Positions 58,101-64,000 of a stretch of 64,000 bases of DNA are shown one piece after another. The position numbers were made by a program, and so were the translations under genes. The notes beneath the pieces are model-generated. The model worked only from the letters and a program-made list of their open reading frames with translations. It was not told the origin of the DNA and made no database searches. This stretch comes from Pohlia nutans (taxonomy: Eukaryota; Streptophyta; Bryopsida; Bryales; Mniaceae), in NCBI GenBank assembly GCA_022496805.1, contig CM040092.1, positions 17,440,113 through 17,504,112 of the forward strand, read 5' to 3'. Each line of letters starts with the position of its first letter. Position 1 is the first letter of the stretch.

Positions 58101-59491
58101 GAATTTGTCGTTTTGAAACTATGAATCCTTGGTTCTTTATGGGTTAAACGGCATTACCAATTGGCAAGGTTAAACTTCTTAATAACACTTCGTTTGGATT
58201 CATGGTCTTTTTTTTTTATTAGATTTCAGCCAGATGGTTCCTTCGTACCTGCAATTTGGGAGGTTCGATTTGAGCTTCCTCAAGTGATCAGCACTGGCAA
58301 GCCTTACAAGCTTCGAATCGCCACAGCAGCTGCAAATGGGGCTGCCATTCAGGTACTCACACCCTTACATGAAACAAATATGAAAGGGTTTTTCTATTAC
58401 TCACTACACTAAAATTGTGATTTAGTGTCCGGGGCACTATTTCTCAACACGGACACTATTTTTAAGTTTAGGGAGATATAGTGTCCTTGTTAGAAAAAAA
58501 TGGATGTAGTGTTCCAATGACATATGGCAACTTTATAATAAACATGGCATGCCACCTCATATCACTCTCATCACTTGGAAGGAATATGGCACTCTCTGTG
58601 GAAGTGGGAATGACAAGTAGCAAACTCTTATGTAGTGTAAGGACACTATTTCTCCTTACCTTTGAGTGAATTGTGGAAAAAAGACATCAATTCTCACTGG
58701 ACACTAAAAAATAATTCTCAACGCTTTTTAAAAATAATCTAGGTAAATGTTGTTAAAGAGCGTTAGAAAATTCATCCAAGAATACATAAACTGGGGTGGT
58801 TTGGTACTACACTAAAATTGTGGTTTAGTGTCTAGGACATCCACTATTTCTCAACATGGACACTATTTGACTTTTTGGAGACCAATAGTGTCCTTGTAAA
58901 AAAACATATTACTGTAAATCTTAAAATGATAGAAACTTCAAGTAAACGTTCTCAATGTAGTGTTTCAATGATGAATGACAACTTTATGATAAACATGTCA
59001 GCTCTCATCACCTGGAAGGCACATGGCACTCTTAGTGGAAGTGGGAATGACGAGTGGCAAACTCCATGTATTGTAGGGACACTATTTCTCCTCACCTTTG
59101 AACAAACTGTGGTAAAAGACATCAATTCTCGCTGGACACGAAATCACAATTTTAACGTATTGATTTGTGGTAGTCTTTGGCCTGTACAGATTTCATGTAT
59201 GGTTTTGTTGACTCCTGTTTTTGGCAGTTGTCGGTGAACAAACTGGACTTCAGAAAGCCGGTGTTTGACACAATGCAATACGGGAGAGACAATGCAATTG
59301 CACGCCACAGCAATCACGGCCTGTACAAGCTGTGGAACATTGACGTTGAGCCTCGACTTTTGCTAGTTGGGTGGAACAGCTTCTATTTGCGTCAGAGAAA
59401 AGCCACTGGACCTTTTACTGGAGTTTTGTATGATTATTTGCGCCTGGAAGCGCCAGCTTGTACTGGTTCTCCGGCTTCGGCTTCAGCTTAG
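49003..59491 (+). CDS. Rhamnogalacturonan lyase (polysaccharide lyase family 4)
   Basis: Cleaves the rhamnose-galacturonate backbone of pectin by beta-elimination in the cell wall. Fifteen exons: 49003-49152, 50103-50224, 50517-50567, 51093-51212, 51333-51452, 53012-53153, 53826-53996, 54452-54607, 55273-55379, 55490-55580, 55939-56083, 57068-57224, 57792-57908, 58223-58352 and 59228-59491. Phases agree throughout, giving 680 residues. Order: N-terminal lyase sandwich (VVLENGIVQVTISKPGGIVT, NRGYWDLNW, GSSGFYSYGIYERPSGWPAF, NEFRNGGPTKQNLTSHVGPT), a fibronectin-III-like middle (GTLSGRLMV, YQFWTQADADGHFCIRGIRA), and a C-terminal carbohydrate-binding-like domain (LTVWEIGVPDRTANGFFVPD, NHGLYKLWNI, GVLYDYLRLE). 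The start at 49003 is the weakest point: it lacks a hydrophobic signal, so the true first exon may lie upstream. Intron 13 needs a GC donor (57909-57910) to keep frame. Introns are crowded with transposon copies. Confidence 0.94.
49255..50005. repeat. Minisatellite in intron 1 of rhamnogalacturonan lyase
   Basis: About eight irregular units of roughly 65-120 bp made of gtcatattatggagt, a ggagggtagacttgt core, tgtattgcttgaaac and aataatatcgtcat. Shorter internal repeats of catattatggtggagtg vary in number, so the array shows two levels of repetition. Confidence 0.9.
50240..50430. mobile_element. Decayed subfamily B copy in intron 2
   Basis: Reverse orientation: tgatgggaccaaatttt-like, accagaatctgtgaagaac, gcatatgttg, gaacaaaaagaagg and cctactcaaaactg are recognisable. 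The ends are lost. Confidence 0.6.
51553..51757. mobile_element. Subfamily B copy in intron 5, degraded left end
   Basis: Carries ggcctcatgc, gttttgagtaggtcat, tgatataaaatttggtctca and cataatatgatgaattgaa, and ends near aaggggttaa. It contains an uninterrupted ctttaagacaatgaattc (51734-51751), the empty counterpart of the insertion in the next B copy. A T tract lies at about 51619-51643. Confidence 0.75.
51762..52780. mobile_element. Subfamily B copy in intron 5 interrupted by a subfamily F element
   Basis: Begins ggaccaaaagg after TTAA, has B landmarks to gaatttgtcg, is interrupted at 51952-52748, then resumes as gacaatgaattcttggttc and ends ctttagggg at 52780. The interruption point is TTAA. 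Confidence 0.8.
51952..52748. mobile_element. TTAA element, subfamily F, copy 2
   Basis: 797 bp, flanked by TTAA at 51948-51951 and 52749-52752, ends CCCTTTAGTGCCCAGGG and CCTGGGCACTAAAGGG. It is uninterrupted at 52076-52079, where copy 1 carries a nested subfamily A element. Confidence 0.92.
52784..52985. mobile_element. Subfamily B copy immediately upstream of exon 6
   Basis: Has agcagttttgagtaggtca, cttttgttcaatttt, atgcaatgttcttcatgg, cataaaattcggttc and caatatgatcaatc. The right terminus is missing. It ends roughly 30 bp before the exon 6 acceptor (53010-53011). Confidence 0.7.
53185..53625. mobile_element. Two degraded subfamily B copies in intron 6
   Basis: The first (about 53185-53375) and second (about 53440-53615) both carry gcagttttgagtagctcata, ggggtacttttttttgtcc-like, tgattctggtgatataaaat-like and atgatcagt blocks. 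They are more similar to each other than to other B copies (shared gtagctcataggggtact), so they may be a local duplication. Confidence 0.65.
53769..53794. repeat. Telomere-type repeat (TTTAGGG) in intron 6
   Basis: Between three and four copies of the plant telomere unit in the G-rich orientation, about 30 bp before exon 7. A C-rich run (ccctaaaccctaaacccta) is at 55598-55627 in intron 10. Confidence 0.9.
54625..55265. repeat. Tandem repeat in intron 8, about four units of roughly 160-180 bp
   Basis: Each unit has gaattggctctttcttctgt or a variant, then agaacatataaatgttc, gtaatgaaaaa, ccagttgaatttgatgtctc, acattagagcttgattcac and gcaaaatgcttattgcat. One unit has an (AT)n run at about 55119-55149. 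The repeat starts almost at the exon 8 donor and ends almost at the exon 9 acceptor. Confidence 0.85.
55768..55938. mobile_element. Subfamily B remnant ending at the exon 11 acceptor
   Basis: Recognisable from aagcccaaattgggtctcat through agcagttttgagcaggtcc, tgatataaaatttggtctca and tctgaattatattttc. The last recognisable B bases are about 10 bp before the exon 11 acceptor tacag (55934-55938), so the element supplies most of the 3' end of intron 10. Confidence 0.75.
56276..57040. mobile_element. Subfamily B copy in intron 11, split by a nested subfamily A copy
   Basis: The left half 56276-56332 starts CTCTAAAGGACAAAAG after TTAA. The right half, from about 56907, continues with accaaattttatatcaccgg, tcagtgaagaacattgcatg and cctactcaaaactgctaaa. 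The outer right terminus is degraded. Confidence 0.8.
56337..56902. mobile_element. TTAA element, subfamily A, copy 10
   Basis: 566 bp, flanked by TTAA at 56333-56336 and 56903-56906, ends CCCGTAACTGCCTAAGCG and CTAGGCATTTAGGGG. Very similar to the copy at 25404-25972. Confidence 0.92.
57303..58143. mobile_element. Three subfamily B copies flanking exon 13
   Basis: Copies at about 57303-57535 (start CCCCTAAAGGACCAAGAAAC), 57572-57763 (after TTAA 57568-57571, start CCCCCTAAGGGCC, end TTGGTCCTTTAGAGG), and about 57975-58143 (end TTGGTTCTTTATGGG before TTAA 58144-58147). The first two lie in intron 12 and the third in intron 13. Confidence 0.8.
58405..59160. mobile_element. Two subfamily J MITEs in the last intron
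   Basis: Copies at about 58405-58712 and 58806-59160. Both begin acactaaaattgtg followed by tttagtgtc and end near a ggacac block; the second ends with the inverse aaatcacaattttaacg. They share gatgtagtgtt and atggcactct blocks with the copy at about 37421-37736. Confidence 0.65.
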
Positions 59492-59500
59492 TTAGCTTAA

Positions 59501-59917
59501 CCCCTAAAGGACCAAGAAGCTCAAATTGGGCCTCGTGTGTTTTTTTTGCAATTTTGAGTAGGTTCTACGTGGAGTTTCTTTTGTTCATTACATGCAATGT
59601 TCTTTAGTGATTCTAGTGATACCGTATCCGGAAGGCAAGGTCAGCAGCTCTTGCAGAATTTTTAATTTTTTTGTCGGATTGATGTGAATACTCTCTAAAA
59701 TTATGTGGATATTCTTCAAGATTCTTTTTTACCATAGGAAATAGACTCTTTTTTACAACTCTTTTTATGATTTGGACAACTCTTTTTATAATTATTTTTT
59801 GCGAACCCTGCTTTCCGAGTATGGTATAACTTTTGGTCACATTTTGAATTATATTTGTCATAATATGATTCATTGAATTTGTCATTCAAAAACCACAAAT
59901 TCTTGGTCCTCTAAGGG
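59501..59917. mobile_element. Subfamily B copy 9 bp after the lyase stop codon
   Basis: Flanked by TTAA at 59497-59500 and 59918-59921, ends CCCCTAAAGGACCAAGAAGC and TCTTGGTCCTCTAAGGG. It carries a nested TA-flanked element at 59622-59824. It must lie in the 3' untranslated region or define where the transcript ends. Confidence 0.9.
59622..59824. mobile_element. TA-flanked MITE, subfamily E, copy 2, nested
   Basis: 203 bp with ends CCGTATCCGGAAGGCAAGG and, inverted, CCATACTCGGAAAGCAGGG, flanked by TA (59620-59621 and 59825-59826). The other B copies show the empty site gtgatataaaatttgg. Relative of 45622-45829. Confidence 0.85.
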
Positions 59918-60072
59918 TTAAGGTAGAAACATCCAATTCCAGCCCTGCTCTTTAGACTTGATCTAAATCCACCCCATAAAGTGTTTTTAAACCATTTTCA
60001 AATTTAATTATCATTGATTGAGTTTGAATTTTATAAAGGTTGATTTTATGACAAGTCTATGGGACGGTCTAA

Positions 60073-60634
60073 CCCCTAAATGTTCACCGCCCTCTCCAAA
60101 TTGGGCAGTTTTGCAAAGATGCATTATAAAATGTAACTAAGAGGGATATTTTGAAACTTGATGTATGAATAATAGTTGTACATTATAAATTTTAGATATT
60201 TAGATATTTTATAACCAATATTTTTGTTTAAATTTTGAAACTTAAAATTCAAAATTATTTTGTAATTCGATTACAAACAAGATATTGACAATTTGTAGAT
60301 GAATTTTACTATGATGGGTTATAATGTAATACTCTAAGTGTAGTGATTTCTGGAGATTTTCTCGTTGCTTGATTCTATGAGTTGATTTTTTCAAGAGCAC
60401 TTTTGAACACTTTTGAACCAAGAGTTTAGAAATTTCTGATGAATCATTGCAACATGAAATGAGGCCTAAAAAATTCACAAATCATCCCCTTTCTAATGGG
60501 ATCACATATGCATGAAGCTAACTTCCCATAAAATCTATAGTAGAAAATCCACATTACAAAAGTGCACAACGCATGAAAAAAATTGGATGAAATTTGTACA
60601 TCGTCCAAAAAATGAACGCCTAAGCAGTTAGGGG
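60073..60634. mobile_element. TTAA element, subfamily A, copy 11
   Basis: 562 bp, ends CCCCTAAATGTTCACCGCC and CTAAGCAGTTAGGGG, flanked by CTAA (one change) and TTAA 60635-60638. Confidence 0.88.
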
Positions 60635-60638
60635 TTAA

Positions 60639-61790
60639 GTGGTCTAGGGCAACTTCCACTTTGATAATTCATAGCAATTTACGTGGCTTATCCACAAATT
60701 CAATTTTTTTGTTACGAAATCATCTTTTTCAATTGCTTACCCATGCCTTCCCAAAGTCTCTCACACTCAAGAACTAGATGAAAAGTGCCAAGGGCCATTC
60801 ATAAATGCCTCTTGACTCTCAATCCTAGCGTGTTAAGAAATGGCCCTTCAAATCACTGTTTAGTTGACTATATCCCTACAATATGCTTGTGATTGGTCCA
60901 TTGACTATTTGATGTGCATTTTTGATGTATGAGGGGCGTGCAATAGTGGGGGAGTGGAAGTGCAAGGGCTCTTCAAATGTAGATGAATAATTTCAGCAGG
61001 TCAGCTCTAGTGTGAATGCTCTAATATTGTAAAAATATTGTACCTTGAAAAGCGTGCCTCCAAGTCTTCTGAATGGCTTATTTTGACGGTTTTGAGTGTT
61101 GTTCCCGTCTCTAAATCCCCTGGTGGTCTTGAATGCGGGCACTATTCATCCACCTCTCCTTTTTCTGGAATTTCCATTTTGGGCACCTTCAGTGCTTTTT
61201 TTGGCAATTTTTTTTTGGTAATTTGGGGCCGTAGATCCCAAATTATCCTAGGGGGACCTACTTAGGAATAAAAAACCATTGGAGGAGGGGATTGTTTTTT
61301 AAGGTGGGGCCTGAACTGAACAAAAATAGGGGGCACTTTTGTCCCCATTCATTCAAGACCACCGAGGGTTCTAGAGAAATCCGTGTTGCTCATTGTTCAG
61401 TTGTCTGGATTTTGGGAAGGAATGTATTTTAACTGAATTCTTTTACTTGATCAAAATAATGAGGGACAGGATCCATAACATAAAAGACTGACGTGGTCGC
61501 TGCGCCGGCCCAAGGTTGGCCAATTTGCTTAGCTGTTTGGCCTTGTTTCAAATGGAAAATTAGTTGTTCAAAAGAAAAATTAGTTGTTCAAAAATATCTT
61601 TTGCTGGGGCCTTGCGCCCCTGGTTCTCTGTGATGATTCTTTTCTTTCAACAGAATAAAAGCGTCCGGTTGTTTAAAAAAAAAACATAACATAAAAGACT
61701 ACTTTATTTATTTTTAGTGCAGAAGGTTGTAGCGTAAGAGTAAGCATACCAAAATGGCTATGTTAAATTTGATGACAATGCTCTTTCACT
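60639..61790. other. Gene-free stretch with an inverted-repeat element and a retroposon-like 3' end
   Basis: About 61108-61372 is bounded by cccctggtggtcttgaatg and its inverse tcattcaagaccaccgaggg, a roughly 265 bp element of unknown superfamily. About 61500-61683 ends in a run of A (61673-61683) after aataaaagcgtccgg and carries tagttgttcaaaa twice, which resembles the 3' end of a non-LTR retroposon. No gene. Confidence 0.4.
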
Positions 61791-61794
61791 TTAA

Positions 61795-62336
61795 TCTCTA
61801 AATGATAGACGGGATAAGGACAAAACCAAGATGTGTTATAAAATGTTACTTCTGCAACTTTGATGAAGTTTGGTCCAAAAGAGAAAATGAGAAGCATGAT
61901 GTTTAGTAATTATCCGTATAGTCAAACTTTCAAAAAAATGTTGTAGATACTCATTTAATGAATTTGGATGCATTTACCATTTCATGTTCACCAAAATTAC
62001 AATTTTATTTTTTTTAGAATTTGAAATTTGGTATGATTGGTTAAAACTAGACATTCTATTCTAAAATTTTAAAAGAAATTCTTTCAAATGAGAGAACATC
62101 ATTAGTTTCCTCAAATAGTAAACTTTATGACACTTGGACAATATTGAGGTCTTTGTCTTTGAAAAAATCTCCTTGATGGAGTTTAACTCGGACTGACATG
62201 ATTCAAATTGCATTGGAAAGTAGACCTAATTTCCTATTTGAAAATATGTTTTATTTTTTATAAAAATATTTTTTTCATCCTCAGCAACTCGTAAAAAGGG
62301 CAGCAATCATAAAATGGTCATTTGGTCACTTAAGGG
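61795..62336. mobile_element. TTAA element, subfamily G, copy 2
   Basis: Left end TCTCTAAATGATAG after TTAA (61791-61794), right end the inverse of CCCTTAAGTGACCAAATG. The interior follows copy 1 (gatgaagtttggt, attatccgtat). The right flank TTAT (62337-62340) is shared with the next element. Confidence 0.8.
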
Positions 62337-62340
62337 TTAT

Positions 62341-62909
62341 CCCCTAAAGGACCAACCGTACATTTTTTGGACGATATATAGATTTCACCCACGTTTTTTC
62401 ATCCGTCATGAACTTTTCGCAAGTAAAAAAAATACTATAAAATTCTATGGCAAGATAGCTTCATGCATGTGTGATCCGATTAGAAAGGGGATAATTTGTG
62501 AAAATTTTATGCCTCATTTCATGTTGCAGTAATTCACTAAAAATTTAAAAGATTTTAGTCTAAATGTGCCCTTAAAAAAATAAACTCATAAATTTGAGCA
62601 ACCAAAAAATCTGCAAAAATCACTACACTTAGGATATTGCATTTTAACCCATCACAACAAATATCTTCCACAAATTGTCAATATTTTATTCGTAAGTGAA
62701 TTACAAAATATTTTTGAATTTCAAGTTTCAAATTTTATACAAAATTATTGGTGATAGCAATCGCAGATCTAACCATATGGATAGAATCTAAAATTTATAA
62801 TGTACAATTTTTATTCATACATCAAGTTCAAAATATCCCTCTTACGTACATTTCATAATGCATCTTTGCAAAATTGCCAAATTTGGAGAAGGGTGAAGAC
62901 GTTTAGGGG
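62341..62909. mobile_element. TTAA element, subfamily A, copy 9
   Basis: 569 bp with ends CCCCTAAAGGACCAACCG and AAGACGTTTAGGGG, flanks TTAT and TGAA (each one change from TTAA). Its start looks like a B terminus for the first 13 bases, but the interior is subfamily A. Confidence 0.88.
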
Positions 62910-63058
62910 TGAAAACGATGACCTCTATAATCTCTAAGAATGAATTATACTGATGTACATGACTGAAACATTTTCCATTTTCTGGCAAACTGAATGCAAT
63001 TTTGCAGCAACCAGGGATGTGGGTCTATTGAGGTATATGATACATTGGCAACATTTAA

Positions 63059-63638
63059 CCCCTAAATGTCCTCACCCCTCTCCAAATTCGGCAGTTTTGC
63101 AAAGATGCATCATAAAATGCAATCTAGAGGGATATTTTGAACTTGACGTATGAATAAAAGTTGTACATTATAAATTTTAGATTCTATCCATACAATTAAA
63201 TCTATGATTGCTAACTTGAAATTGAAAATCTAAAATCAATTAGAATTTTTGTTTAGAATTTGAAACTTGAAATTGAAAATTCTTTTGTGATTTGACTACA
63301 AATAAGATATTGACAATTTGTACATGAAATTTGTTGTGATGGGTTGAAATGTAATACTCTAAGTGTAATGATTTTTGGAGATTTTTTGGTTGCTTAATTT
63401 TATGAGTTTACTTTTATAAGAGCACTTTACATTGAAATCTTCAAAAGTTTAGGTGAATCACTACAACGTGAAATGAGGCATAAAAATTTCACAAATCATC
63501 CCCTTTCTAATCGGATCACACATTTATGAAGCTAACTTCCTATAAAATATATAGTAAAACAGATGACAAATGACAGATGAGAAAACAATGTTTGATTTTG
63601 TACATCGTCCACTTTCTAAACGGTTGGACGTTTAGGAG
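63059..63638. mobile_element. TTAA element, subfamily A, copy 12
   Basis: 580 bp, flanked by TTAA at 63055-63058 and 63639-63642, ends CCCCTAAATGTCCTCACCCC and TTGGACGTTTAGGAG. Opposite orientation to copy 9, 145 bp away. Confidence 0.92.
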
Positions 63639-63642
63639 TTAA

Positions 63643-64000
63643 CGTGTGTATGGCTTTTGGGCAGTGTAAGTGACAGTATAAAACTCCATTGCCATTCAAA
63701 GATGAGTGACCATAGACATTTTGCAAAATCATGCTTACACCAATAGCAAAAGAAAGGAGGCCAACATCAAACTGCAACATTAAGCGTTTATTAATCCAAA
63801 GTTCTAAGAAGCAGTTTGAAGTAGAGGAACGGAACTCCATTTCTAGAAATACAGGTCTTTTTTTTGTCATGCACACCAAAAACTAGATTGAATACTTTTT
63901 TGCAAATAGTCTTACATACATTTATCTGCAACTCTTCAACTCTTGCAATTCTTTCCAAAAGTATTAAAATATTCACAATCTAAATATTAGAGTTGATTTT
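63643..64000. other. Right edge of the window, no gene recognised
   Basis: AT-rich. Minus-strand frames at 63616-63879 and 63791-63976 overlap each other and the preceding element, and show no known domain. Confidence 0.3.

Noticed and set aside
2995..63642. Classifying the TTAA elements as PIF/Harbinger or Stowaway-type MITEs
   Set aside because: The filled/empty comparisons show a 4 bp TTAA duplication, not 3 bp TWA or 2 bp TA, and the ends start CCC rather than GG(G/C) or CTCCCTCC.
1..64000. tRNA, rRNA or other structured RNA genes
   Set aside because: I saw no cloverleaf with conserved A and B box sequence and no rRNA-like stretch on either strand; a covariance search would be needed to exclude small RNAs.

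Overview
The window is nuclear DNA of a land plant. Five intact or nearly intact plant genes and one broken one can be read through standard GT-AG introns. Telomere-type TTTAGGG runs lie in introns, and base composition is AT-rich outside exons. The invertase has no separate DPNG mini-exon, and the F-box/kelch gene resembles those common in non-flowering plants. I therefore lean towards a moss or another non-angiosperm, but the species cannot be fixed from sequence alone.

Layout. 1-2.7 kb: a small four-exon gene for Enhancer of Rudimentary homolog (minus strand). 2.9-11 kb: gene-free, with nested inverted-repeat elements, diverged tandem repeats, a GC-rich island at 6.0-6.7 kb and a TAATAG-type simple repeat. 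11.7-15 kb: an F-box/kelch pseudogene (minus), interrupted by a transposon in its second coding exon. 20.6-23.7 kb: acid invertase, GH32 (minus), with a one-base frameshift. 25.4-31.3 kb: transposon-rich, including a 4.6 kb element with long inverted ends that contains an alternating palindromic array. 32.2-36.4 kb: histone acetyltransferase HAT1/HAG2 (minus, 10 exons). 38.2-42.5 kb: LAS1 pre-rRNA endonuclease (minus, 9 exons). 44.4-47.3 kb: more elements. 49.0-59.5 kb: rhamnogalacturonan lyase, PL4 (plus, 15 exons), whose introns are full of element copies. 59.5-64 kb: further elements.

The genes do not form a functional cluster. ERH, HAT1 and LAS1 are housekeeping nuclear functions (RNA/cell cycle, histone acetylation, ribosome biogenesis). 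Invertase and rhamnogalacturonan lyase act on sucrose and pectin outside the cell.

The most interesting content is a very abundant population of short, non-coding inverted-repeat elements. Each is flanked by TTAA and has termini of the form CCCCTAAACG..., CCCCTAAAGGACC... or CCCTTTAG.... Three filled/empty-site comparisons inside the window, plus the F-box exon insertion, show that they duplicate exactly TTAA. TTAA duplication with CCC-type ends is the signature of the piggyBac superfamily, which to my knowledge is not a familiar component of land-plant genomes. More than 30 copies or fragments are present here, in at least six subfamilies. They nest in each other, sit side by side sharing one TTAA, break an F-box exon and fill introns, while leaving the 31.3-42.5 kb housekeeping block untouched.
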